Of a stretch of DNA of 64,000 nucleotides, positions 1-9,477 are shown in pieces. The DNA is from Polyodon spathula (Eukaryota > Chordata > Actinopteri > Acipenseriformes > Polyodontidae). The first letter of the stretch is position 1. Each line of letters begins with the position of its first letter. The stretch is taken from the NCBI RefSeq assembly GCF_017654505.1, contig NC_054536.1, positions 28,731,470-28,795,469 of the forward strand. Reading direction: 5' to 3'. The notes below the pieces were generated by a model. That model saw only the letters and a program-made list of their open reading frames with translations. It did not search any database and had not been told where the DNA came from. A program made the translations under genes and the position numbers.

Positions 1-2338
1 TTTTTTTCGCAGCTTAGTTTTTTGAACAGCCAGTCACATTCCATTAGTTAACGCTGAGATTCCAACTTCTACTCTGCAGCTGTAAAAAAAAAAAAAAAAC
101 AAGTAAAGCTATCCAAAGTTTCAGGCAGGAAACTCTAAATACACCTCAAAGTGATAATTTTATTGACAGCAAAATCCCTGAAACCATCACCAAAAGTCAA
201 GCAACTCCCAAGTGTCAACCTTCATTCAGTGGCAGTTGCCAATAGTTTTCATGGCAGGGAAACTTAAACACATCTCTCTTTGTAGTCTGTGCCATGCATT
301 GAGGTCACCTCAAACTCCTTTTGGGCCATGCCAAGGGGTTGGCAGTCTTGACCTCCTCCCTCCCTGCCTATCTCTCTTTTAAATGTTGCAGAGTACATGT
401 CAGGAATTACCTTTTGAATAATACAATAATCAGACAGTCATGTGTATAAAAGAATGAGCTACAGAGTATTTGTAATTTTGCGTCCAATGTCATTATATTG
501 ATCACCAGCTGAGGTTCTATTTTTTATTCCTCTGACTTACTGTCTCAATCTGTTTTGCTTTATATTTAATCAATTTAGTTTAGTGATGTTTGCCCTTTTT
601 CTTTGGGATTTTTAAATTAAAAATAAATTATTCATAGGTTGCTCCTGCAAACTCAGTAACAAAACAGCAGCACATTTGATGGGGAAAGTGTTTTCAGTTC
701 CACATCCAAGGAAAGCACTGTGGTTTGTCCATCTTCAGCTTGCTATCCAATATTGAGTTACAGACTAAAGTACTTTTTGAGTCCTTGGATACAAACATGT
801 TTAACCCTTTATGGACCAATAAATTGTCATATTTTAGGCATACACTGATTAAAAATATATATTTCTGAAAGATGAAACCCTAAATTCATGACAAAGGTTA
901 TAGAAAACCCTGCAGGATTCACAAGATTTCTGTTATTTTACTTTTGTAGTGCTACAGCAATATATTTTTCAACAGAATCTTGATTGTATTTAAAAATTAT
1001 CAACATTGGCAGATGTCAGTTTGCAGTTTATATATGTACTATCATTCCTTTGACAAGAGAGACTATAGCTCAGTGGGAATAAGTCTGTACTAAGGAACTG
1101 ATAAGGAAGACCAGCACAGCATGAGAGAATCATTAAGAGACAAGTATCGTGTTTGACAGACAAAGATACAGTGACCAAGCCAGAACAGTTTATTGAAATA
1201 GATTTATGATTACAGCTCTAAATCTGATATTATCAGAACAAAATGTACTACCAAAGTGGGGTGTTACTTTACCAGTATGTCAAGAGTAATTAACTTCAAA
1301 TTACATTTTCATTTTTTTAAAATGTCCCCTTACCTTGTGGTTCTAATTGCAATTACTAAAATAATGTTTTTTTTCTTTTTTTGATAAGTGTGTTTAAGCA
1401 TTTTGGTACAGTTCGGAAGCAGCTTTTTAGTTCGTGTTTAGAAAATGATTGAGTGCAAACAGTCAATCAGCTTACAGATCTAGCAGGCTTCTGTTTTGCA
1501 TAGATTTGTGTGCAGGAATAAAACAAACTTTTTAAATGTACTATTTTATTATTATATTTGTATTATTACTTCTGGAAATGGCTGCACCTGTCTGGAGATA
1601 CTATAACTAAAAAAACAAACAATACATATATCTACAAGACAGAGCCTAAATTTCTCTGTCAGTATTGCAACAGCATCTCACCGGTAAAGATGCCAGGTTG
1701 TAAGTCAAATAAGTTTTATCACAGCTCCTGGACTAAAAGAGCATAAAAGAGCAAAACCTTTGCAAATAAAAACATGTAATCAATATAAGGCTGTTTAAAT
1801 TCATTTGAAATTGCACCAGGTCAATATGACCCAAAACATAACAGATGTACCTAAAATCTGAACATAATAGGAGGGTTAACTGTGAATTATATTTTAAAAT
1901 CAATCCTTGCACAAGTACCATCTTTTTCCCTTAACATTCTAATCTACAACTAATCTGATAACATAAAAAACTACTTTCTGACGCTGGTCTATAGACAAGC
2001 GAAATCATATCTGTGACAGCACACCATAATGAAGGCTCAATTCACAACTACTGGGCAGCAAATCAACAGGGAAGACATGATTGGTCCACACTTCTGTCAT
2101 TGGCTGGATCCTAACAACACCCTCCCTCAAAAATAGCCAGTCAAACTCCCAACCCTGTTTCAATTCTTTCAGCACCAGCCAATCCACTCCCTGCCTGCTT
2201 GAATGACGTCCCGCCTCCAACAACAAGTTTCGAGTCAGACTCAGTACTACGTGAAATATTCAACGATTGTACATGTCCAGATAAATTATACAAAGAAAGA
2301 GTAAGACCCCAATAAATAATATGTTAATAATAATAATA

Positions 2339-2389
<51 letters not shown>

Positions 2390-3931
2390 GTTTTCTCTAT
2401 GTGTATGTCATTTTTCTATTCTAATTATGTTAGGGACTATTTTCCTCAGTGGAATGTTAACTGGCGAAATGTCAGAAGTTCAAGGTAAATAAAGGTTTTA
2501 AAGTTTTTTTTAAAGAGAAAATAAAGAAATAAATAGTTTTCTAATAGCGACAGAGATCTCTTGATGCAGGCTGTACAGTGTGGTAGGTGACCTATGGCTC
2601 GGGACACATAACTCCAGTCACTGTCGTCTACCACACGGTAGAGCCTGCCTCGACAGGCTATATTGCTTAAATATATATATATATATATATATATATGACA
2701 AATATTAGATTACCTTAAGTGTCTTTAGATTAGCAAGCATCAGAGACATCTAGTAAACATCTACTCTGCCAGTTGACGGTACACATTTGTATCCATCCTC
2801 TCACAGAGTTGCTTTTCCTCTCCTTCATTTTCAGTTTTGTTCTGGTTATTCTCGCATTCTCCATAATGTACAGTATCAATTACAAAGAGACAACATCAAA
2901 TCTCATTGGCCCTGACGTGTAGGGAGGCTGACAGATTTTGGAGGCACCATATATAATCAGATCTTGCACTTTGATCAAAATAAGAGTTAACTTTAATGAA
3001 GGTTAGGTGTATTGCTTTTTTGTGTTTTTGGCCTGCTGCAATTAAGAACCTCAAAAAAACTAAATGAATAAACAAGAAAATAAATAAGTAAAAGAAAGGT
3101 CCTGTAACAAAAGACTTCTTGTCTGTTTTATGGTCAGCAATGGAAATATCAAATTATTTGTGGCAAAACTGACACCCCTGTTCGAAAACGTAAGTGTGTT
3201 TTGCAGTATGCATTTGTCAGCTACACCTCTTTGCATTCTGATGATTTCATCTTAATAACATAGCAGTGTTGAAAATACGAAATATGAAACCACATCATAA
3301 ACCTGTTTAGCTTCATACAAAACAGCAATGTTTACATCAATGAAACACCTTAATTTCTTAGAAGTTACTCTCTACCTCTCTCTGACATATAAGTTTGTTC
3401 TAGGGATTCAAAACACATTATAATCTGTTTTTATTTTTCTTTACCTTTGCATTAACATACTCGGAATGGAGCACTACTAATCTGTTTATTTGAACTACTT
3501 CCAACAGCCAGTATCTGAGAAATATATTTTCATAACACTTTATAATGTGTTTTTTTCATGCTTCAAAACTACAGTAATAAACATATGAGAAAAACTCTTG
3601 CATTCACTTCTGTTTGTTACGCCCATGTACTGTGAAAGATAAAATGTATAGCATTTAGTGGCTAAAGGGTTGAGGTTTCCTCAATACATTTGTGAAGTAG
3701 ACAGTTGAAACATACAGAGATGAGTGTTTTATTTATTTTCTACTTGTGTCTGCTTCACCTGGTGAGTGATTAGAATTTGCATAATATCTGTTTTCAACGG
3801 GAGATAAGAGCTATTTAGGGAACCGTCTCAGAGTACATCTTTTATTTATGTAGAACGTTTCTTCAGGAAAAAACTAATTCAGACCTAATAGTCTTAGATG
3901 CAAAAAATAATTGTATAATGGAATGGCCTGA
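1..3931. other. AT-rich non-coding DNA
   Basis: No gene or recognisable transposon body is seen. Simple repeats lie at 2325-2388 (AAT)n and 2670-2696 (TA)n. A sequence at 801-817 (TTAA followed by CCCTTTATGGACC) resembles one end of the piggyBac-like candidate at 55984-57553, with no partner end found nearby. A promoter-like cluster of CCAAT boxes and one TGACGTC site lies at about 2085-2215, without an associated ORF. Confidence 0.6.
2325..2388. repeat. (AAT)n microsatellite
   Basis: About 64 bp of trinucleotide repeat with one interruption near its start. Confidence 0.95.
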
Positions 3932-3936
3932 AATAC
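3932..3936. repeat. Target-site duplication AATAC, left copy
   Basis: AATAC sits immediately before the TG of the left LTR. The same five bases follow the right LTR at 6232-6236. A 5-bp duplication is normal for Ty3/gypsy-type integration. Confidence 0.9.
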
Positions 3937-4424
3937 TGTGGCAGAGCAAAGCTCTGCCCTTTAAATTGGCAGGGATGGGGTTAACTTCCCTACCTGCCTG
4001 GGTTTATTATGTTCAGGTGGCTGGGGTTGATTAGTTGATTAGGTTGATTAACGATCAATCAGCGCCCAGCCACCTGATATAAAAGGAGGCCTCTGCTTCT
4101 CACTTGGAGAGAGAGGGAGCTGAGGAAGCAGGTTGGTTTTTTTTTTTTGGTTGTTTGGTTGTTTGGTTGTTTGGTTGTTTGGTTGTTTGGTTGTTTGGTT
4201 GTTTGGTTGTTTGGTTGTTTGGTTGTTGGAAAGTTTGAATCCAGTGAAGGCATTGCCCAGCCTGGAAATTGTTATTTTTTAAGTTTTGCTTTTTGTCTTT
4301 GTGTTGAAATTGCTTTGTTTTGGCCCTTGTGCCCTTTCATTTTTGTGTTTATTTATAATAAAATAGTTATTTTTTTGAACTGCAGTCTGTCTCTGGGCCT
4401 CTATCCACTCGCCAGCCTGCCACA
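3937..4424 (+). repeat. Left LTR (488 bp) of the zinc-knuckle element
   Basis: It runs TGTGGCAGAG to CTGCCACA. The U3 part holds an inverted repeat with 12-bp perfect arms, CAGGTGGCTGGG (4014-4025) and CCCAGCCACCTG (4065-4076), directly followed by TATAAAA (4078-4084). An AATAAA signal lies at 4357-4362. The stretch 4149-4228 is about ten tandem copies of GGTTGTTT, against a single copy in the right LTR. Confidence 0.92.
4014..4084 (+). promoter_or_regulatory. LTR promoter: inverted repeat plus TATA box
   Basis: The arms (4014-4025 and 4065-4076) enclose about 39 bp rich in TTGATTA-type motifs. TATAAAA follows one base after the second arm. The copy in the right LTR has the same layout with one arm mismatch (CACTTGATATAAAAGG, TATA near 5950). 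The inverted repeat could be a cruciform or a symmetric protein-binding site; its function is inferred only from its position. Confidence 0.6.
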
Positions 4425-4426
4425 TT

Positions 4427-4444
4427 TGGTGTCAGAAGTGGGAT
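4427..4444 (+). promoter_or_regulatory. Primer-binding site, tRNA-Leu
   Basis: TGGTGTCAGAAGTGGGAT is an 18-nt complement to the 3' end of vertebrate tRNA-Leu(CAG) including CCA. It lies two bases after the left LTR. The Gmr1-like element uses the same tRNA with a 20-nt match. Confidence 0.85.
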
Positions 4445-4544
4445 AGCGCCACCTAGAGGCTCAGAGCAGTATTTTTGTTTTGTTTTGTGGAATTTTTGGG
4501 ATAATTATTTTTTTTTTTTTTTGAAAAAAAAAAAAAAAAAAAAA

Positions 4545-5705
4545 ATGGGAAAGAAGAGCAGACAGCGGCAAAGGCAGGAAAAGCAGCAGCTGAAGAAATG
4601 TAAGCTGCTGCAGCCACCGCTGGAGGACCCGGCCAGCCTCTTCCCCTGGTGTTCCTGGTGCGGGAAGGAGGACCATCGTTGGCGGTCCTGCCCAGACGTG
4701 CCACCGGCAAACTGGTGTGGCCGGTGTGAGGAGGACGGCCACAACTGGGCAGGATGCCCCTACAACCAGGCCCAGGAAGAGGTGCCGTGTTCACCCCGGG
4801 CATCAGGGGCCACCCCACTACCTCCAGCACCACCACCTTCACCACCGTCCCAGGAGATCTGGGACTGGTTGATGCACCCTGAGGCAGACCTCGTCCACGA
4901 TCTCCCCATAGTTATCAACACGCTGTGGCGTCGAGATGGGGAGAGGTGGGAACAGTGGGAGGAACAACACCACCCGGCGTCCTTCCCAGAGGTTGCCCTC
5001 ATGGTGGTTAATTACCTGGCGGTAGACATGGGAGATGCCCCGGTCACTCCAATAAAGAGGGGTGAGCCGCCTTCCCGAGAGCCAGAGAGGGGTGAGCCGC
5101 CGTCCCCAGAGCCAGAGAGGGGTGAGGAGCTGCCGTCGCTCCCAGAGCCAGAGAGGGGTGAGGAGCTGCCGTCGCTCCCAGAGCCAGAGAGGGGTGAGGA
5201 GCTGCCGTCGCTCCCAGAGCCAGAGAGGGGTGAGGAGCTGCCGTCGCTCCCAGAGCCAGAGAGGGGTGAGGAGCTGCCGTCGCTCCCAGAGCCAGAGAGG
5301 GAGGAGGATCTGCCGTCGTCCCCAGAGCCAGAGAGGGGGAGGAGCCGCCGTCGCTCCCAGAGCCAGAGAGGGGTGAGGAGCCTCCGCCGCTCTCAGAGCC
5401 CGAGAGGGAGGAGCCGCCGCCGCCGCTCTCAGAGCCCGAGAGGGAGGAGCCGCCGCTCTCAGAGCCCGAGAGGGAGGAGCCGCCGCTCTCAGAGCCCGAG
5501 AGGGAGGGGCCGCCTCCGCCACCAGAGGGAGCCGAGCCACAGTCGCCGCCTCCGCCACCAGAGGGAGCCGAGCCGCAGTCGCCGCCTCCGCCACCAGAGG
5601 GAGCCGAGCCGCCGTCGCCGTGCTACCTTGGAGATTCGGGGCCCCCTCAACCAAAGAAGGCTTGGGGGCTCCGACATCAACCCCGCCCACCACCACCCAC
5701 CATAA
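4545..5705 (+). CDS. Zinc-knuckle protein of the non-autonomous LTR element (C-terminal part frameshifted)
   Basis: The ATG at 4545, after a T/A-rich run, is the first good start and gives 386 codons. The N-terminus is basic. Two CX2CX4HX4C zinc knuckles follow at about residues 36-49 and 58-71. A short conserved-looking segment with tryptophans comes next, then tandem acidic repeats of PEPERGEELPSL from about 5106. Zinc knuckles in LTR elements usually bind RNA and help packaging, but here they sit at the N-terminus and no capsid-like fold is evident, so calling this gag is inference. Near 5335-5341 the repeat loses one base relative to its neighbours. The annotated frame then turns into an Arg/Ser-rich tail, while another frame keeps encoding Pro/Glu repeats up to a stop near 5836, inside the right LTR. 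The Arg/Ser tail is therefore probably an artefact of a recent deletion. Confidence 0.75.
   Translation: MGKKSRQRQRQEKQQLKKCKLLQPPLEDPASLFPWCSWCGKEDHRWRSCPDVPPANWCGRCEEDGHNWAGCPYNQAQEEVPCSPRASGATPLPPAPPPSPPSQEIWDWLMHPEADLVHDLPIVINTLWRRDGERWEQWEEQHHPASFPEVALMVVNYLAVDMGDAPVTPIKRGEPPSREPERGEPPSPEPERGEELPSLPEPERGEELPSLPEPERGEELPSLPEPERGEELPSLPEPERGEELPSLPEPEREEDLPSSPEPERGRSRRRSQSQRGVRSLRRSQSPRGRSRRRRSQSPRGRSRRSQSPRGRSRRSQSPRGRGRLRHQREPSHSRRLRHQREPSRSRRLRHQREPSRRRRATLEIRGPLNQRRLGGSDINPAHHHPP
5106..5321 (+). repeat. 36-bp coding minisatellite
   Basis: There are five apparently identical 36-bp units (5106-5285) and diverged units on both sides. Each encodes 12 residues (PEPERGEELPSL). Further coding repeats of 30 bp and 36 bp follow to about 5620. 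Confidence 0.9.
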
Positions 5706-5808
5706 CAGCCCACCCAAGGGACATAATTGGACTCTGGGGGGAGGGGGGTGGGGGGAAGGGGGGAGTTGGCCGATTGCGGCCGGTGTACGTTGTACATGGG
5801 GGGAGGTG

Positions 5809-6231
5809 TGTGGCAGAGCAAAGCTCTGCCCTTTAAATTGGCAGGGATGGGGTTAACTTCCCCTACCTGCCTGGGTTTATTATGTTCAGGTGGCTGGGGT
5901 TGATTAGTTGATTAGGTTGATTAACGATCAATCAGCGCCCAGCCACTTGATATAAAAGGAGGCCTCTGCTTCTCATTTGGAGAGAGAGGGAGCTGAGGAA
6001 GCAGGTTGGTTTTTTTTTCTTGGTTGTTTGGAAAGTTTGAATCCAGTGAAGGCATTGCCCAGCCTGGAAATTGTTATTTTTGTAAGTATTGCTTTTTGTC
6101 TTTCTTTGTGTTTAAATTACTTTGTTTTGGCCCTTGTGCCCTTTCATTTTTGTGTTTATTTATAATAAAATAGTTATTTTTTTGAACTGCAGTCTGTCTC
6201 TGGGCCTCTTTTCACTCGCCAGCCTGCCACA
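5809..6231 (+). repeat. Right LTR (423 bp) of the zinc-knuckle element
   Basis: It runs TGTGGCAGAG to CTGCCACA and matches 3937-4424 except for scattered substitutions and a single GGTTGTTT unit. It carries its own TATAAAA (about 5950) and AATAAA (6164-6169). AATAC follows at 6232-6236. Confidence 0.92.
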
Positions 6232-6397
6232 AATACACAATCAACAAAAATGTTTTAACGTTTTTAATACAAAAATCCCCTTTAGTTGAGAATCTAGCTC
6301 ATTGATGTTGTCCAGTCCCCGAAGTGCTTGATGTTTATGCTCGGCTGAATCAAAAAAAACTAAATATTAGCACAATGTGAAAAACTCAAAATGTCAT

Positions 6398-7015
6398 TGT
6401 GACAGAGAATGAATGAATCTTGGTTATAAATCTCCCTCCCGATCTATAAGGGCGCTGTGTGAAGGGAGCTGAGTGCCCCGGACTGGATCGTCTGACAATT
6501 AATTCCAGGGAAAGGTGGAAGTTGGCCATCTAAAAGGGGGTGGTGCCTCGGTACATCAAGTCATCGCCCCAGATGGGAAGCGATGTGGAAAATGCAGATT
6601 GGAGGAGAAATTATTGCACTCGCTAACCACGGGGGCATGACTGACAGTGCAAAAGGGGACATAGCAAAACGATCTATTTCTTTGCTGTGGTTGTGAGCAA
6701 ACACGTGGAGAGAGTAAAAAGTAACCTTGAGTGTTCAATGTTTGTTTGTTTTGTCGTGTCTAATTGTACTCATTTGTTCTTATTAGATGGCTAACATGTA
6801 CCGGGAGCTGTCGCTTAAGGCCAGCACCAACTTGGACAACACTTCACCACTGTGCACTAATAACTTGTATTACACCACTTGCACATTAACACTCACTCTG
6901 GACTTGTGATTGTGTGTGTCTTTATGTGTATTTATTATTTCGGGACTGTAACCCATTGTTTGGAAAAGTGCAATACACATTTCTGTGTATTACCTGGGAT
7001 TACTGTATAACGGGA
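6398..7015 (+). repeat. Dispersed repeat, possibly LTR-derived
   Basis: The section 6481-6910 shares clear similarity with 28233-28680. Shared blocks include the GACTGGAT start, the AGGGGG(T/C)GG block, TTGCACTCGCTA, GGGGGCATGACTGA and a shared ACACTCACTCTG-like 3' block. The left edge TGTGACAG could be an LTR start, but I find no matching 5-bp duplication or clear end, so class and limits are uncertain. Confidence 0.5.
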
Positions 7016-7280
7016 AATTTTGGTGAGGAATTTATTTTGGCTTTATTAGTGGTTTGGATTGAATATACTTTATCATGATACTAACATATCATGTACTTAC
7101 CTAATGACATATACAGTTTTCATTGTTATTTCTTATGTTTTACTAATCTGTACATACTGTTGATGTGTGTTATAGTCTTCAACATTTTTGTCACACAGAT
7201 AGCTTGAATCTTGAATTTACAGCCGTGGCTGGGGATGTATGCTACTGGTTTTATTTGTATGGTTGTGTACTGTGTTTGAG

Positions 7281-7282
<2 letters not shown>

Positions 7283-7322
<40 letters not shown>
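7283..7322. repeat. (CT)n microsatellite
   Basis: An uninterrupted CT tract of about 40 bp. Confidence 0.95.
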
Positions 7323-7326
<4 letters not shown>

Positions 7327-7441
7327 TCACTGGTCTATTTCTGTTTATTTAGAATATTTCCATAACTTTATTTTTGAAATCAATATAATTCTAATTCAAC
7401 ACTATTGAAATCAATATTCACTTAATATTTTAATATTGTTC

Positions 7442-7857
7442 TGTAGGTTTTCAACTTTGTTTTTGGTTAGCAGGGATAGAGTTATCCTGCCTTAAGTCCT
7501 TGCCTGGAATGTGGCTGAGGCATAATTGGGTAAATTGTTAATCAATTAAGCCTCAGCCACTTGACATAAAAGCTGGGGTTTCTTCTTGGTGTGGGGAGTG
7601 TGTTGGAGTTGGATGCCTAATCCTGTGTGGACACTCTGAAGAATATTTACAACAGTGTGTTGTATTGTGAGCAATGAACAACTGTGTGTTGTAAATTTAT
7701 CAACTGTTTTGAAACTGGTAAACCGCTTAGTGGTCCCATGCTAGTTCACTTTTGGAGAAAAGTTTATCTAGTGCTCCAAGTAGAAGCTAGGTTTTTGTGT
7801 TTTGTGTAATAAAAGTGTGGAAAAGGCACTTAACTATAGTTTTGTGTCTGGGTCTAC
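7442..7857 (+). mobile_element. Solo LTR with TGTTC target duplication
   Basis: TGTTC precedes (7437-7441) and follows (7858-7862) this 416-bp unit. It starts TGTAGG and ends CTAC, apparently having lost a terminal A. Inside is an inverted repeat of 18-bp arms with one mismatch (7511-7528 and 7543-7560), followed by a TATA-like CATAAAA at 7565-7571 and an AATAAAA signal near 7808. The GCAGGGATAGAGTTA block near its start matches the equivalent part of the zinc-knuckle LTR, which suggests one lineage. Confidence 0.7.
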
Positions 7858-7889
7858 TGTTCAAAGTGTAGGGGGTGGGATCGGTCTCG

Positions 7890-8199
7890 CAGAATACCAG
7901 AAGGAAATAAACTAAGACCAAAACACTATGCAAGGCAACGAACATCGTTTTATTAAACACAGCTGGTTAACTATATTTAACAAATGGGACAAGTCTAGAA
8001 TACAGTCACAACATGGGGTTTGCACTATTCAATAAATAGTTAATTGTAATTAAAGAACAAAGTGCAGTGCTGCTCAATATGATCAGGGAGATGGGGCTTA
8101 CTAAAAACAACAATAAAACCAATACTGTAAAGCTCCCCGTCTCCAGCACTCCTTCAATATCCCCAATTCCTTTTAGAAATACTAAATCTAAAACAGTTA

Positions 8200-8237
<38 letters not shown>

Positions 8238-8765
8238 GGGAGACAGGAAGCACAGCAGGAGCCTCGCTCTAAATGTCGGCGGCTGTTTCATAAATTCTGT
8301 TGCCAACCCACCGCTGAACACAAACAACTCTAATTCCTTCTCTGCTTCTGCTAGCTGTGCATCCAACCTCCACTCCAGACAAACCCAGGATCGCATCAAC
8401 GACAAAATCCAATCTCCCGAATGGATGAAATCAGGAACATTTATACCAGATGTTCAGCTTCTTAAAATTATCCAGTTGACACCTATGGGGGCTGAGAACA
8501 GGAGAGCATCAATGTGTCAGTGGGATCTATACTTAAACTACAAAAGCAAAGTGCAATACAAAATAAACGTGCTTTAAAACAAGGTGATACAATCAAAACA
8601 AACTAACATTAAATCAAAACGTGATTACTATCATTTAAAATGTGAATAAAAAGTATCTAAGTGTTAACATGGCAACCAGATCTCTCTGTAACCCGATCTC
8701 ATTGACCTTTTATGCAATCTACTGCATAGGATAAATGCTGCCATTTCCTTATCTACTATTTCTAA
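7890..8765. other. Repeat-like non-coding segment with (AC)n
   Basis: It contains an (AC)n tract (8202-8234). On the minus strand an AATAAAACGATG block near 7950 is laid out like an LTR poly(A) region. No duplication or coding domain was found to prove an element. Confidence 0.3.
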
Positions 8766-8869
8766 ACCTGGTTTGACAGTTTTGCTTATCGACTATCCTT
8801 ATCGGATTATTCCTACCTGTTTCTGGCTGACCATTCTTTCATATTACCCCTTTTGTTGTTTGCCTGGAA

Positions 8870-9370
8870 ATGGAATCGCCGATCGCAGATCTCCTTCCAT
8901 CCGATTAGGAAGACAGTCCCGTGATGCTGCGGCCCAGCCCCGCATTGAGAAGAGAGCTGCTCCCTGCCGGCTGAGAGCAGAACGCTTGTACTACAAGGAC
9001 TGGCCGACAAACAAACTCCTGAAAGCGTTATTCGACAGGAATATGGAAAGTCCAGCTTGATTGGACAGGAGTGCTATGTTCCTCATGCTCCTGCGAAGTC
9101 ATGACTGCCGAACCGGTCTTCCTCTCCTCCAGCTACCTGGTCCCACTCATCTAGGGGTCCAAATGCAACAGCAGCTATGGCAAGTCAGGATCCAGACCAG
9201 CTGTCTGTTACAGGTATCGGTATCTGCATTCCGTAGGTATCGGTGGCTGCATCCTCCATCGCCGCCAGTATCCACGAAGAGACTTTTGCAGACATAAAGG
9301 GCCTCCTATAGCCTCTGGTGGATTCAATGGTTTTTCTTGTGTACAGTTTCCAGGCAACTGAAGACATGGT
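8870..9370 (+). pseudogene. Possible decayed coding fragment, family unknown
   Basis: This stretch is more GC-rich than its surroundings and has coding-like frames broken by stops and shifts. About 60 codons end at a TGA (9058-9060), just before LDRSAMFLMLL continues in the same frame. A later frame near 9230-9360 gives a helix-like stretch (HEETFADIKGLL). The segment around WPTNKLLKALFDRN loosely recalls a SAP-like two-helix motif seen in some retroelement proteins. That is a guess; no family can be named. Confidence 0.3.
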
Positions 9371-9477
9371 ATTGAGTTAGAAGCAGTTTTTAGCTAACAA
9401 TTTTGGGGAGGCAGTGGTATTATCGTTGTTTTAAAATACAACAGTTTAACTGTAGCTATCTAATTAAATAGTGAGGC

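Larger units (their letters stand above)
3937..6231 (+). mobile_element. Complete non-autonomous LTR retrotransposon with a zinc-knuckle ORF
   Basis: Two direct LTRs (3937-4424 and 5809-6231) begin TGTGGCAG and end GCCACA, flanked by AATAC duplications. A tRNA-Leu primer site follows the left LTR after two bases, and a purine-rich tract (about 5798-5808) precedes the right LTR. The interior is only about 1.4 kb. It has one ORF with two CCHC knuckles and no protease, integrase, reverse transcriptase or RNase H, so the element must depend on another element's enzymes. The LTRs share most bases but differ at roughly ten sites plus an 8-bp tandem repeat expanded in the left LTR, so the insertion is older than the Gmr1-like element at 48694. 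I do not recognise a named family. Confidence 0.9.

Noticed and set aside
2005..2226. Promoter-like cluster of CCAAT boxes and TGACGTC, with a 73-codon minus ORF
   Set aside because: No downstream exon, no conserved protein and no CpG-island character; probably chance or an old repeat.
4485..4544. Upstream extension of the zinc-knuckle ORF from a TTG
   Set aside because: It translates a T/A-run into Phe/Lys strings and has no ATG; the ATG at 4545 is a better start.
5106..5321. CRISPR-like array
   Set aside because: The 36-bp units are contiguous, with no unique spacers, and lie inside an ORF of a eukaryotic LTR element.
5345..5705. Arg/Ser-rich (SR-like) C-terminal domain
   Set aside because: It appears only after a one-base loss; the other frame keeps the Pro/Glu repeats, so the SR tail is probably an artefact.
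4839..5717. 292-codon minus-strand ORF opposite the zinc-knuckle gene
   Set aside because: It is the antisense shadow of GC-rich coding repeats, with no start context or domain.
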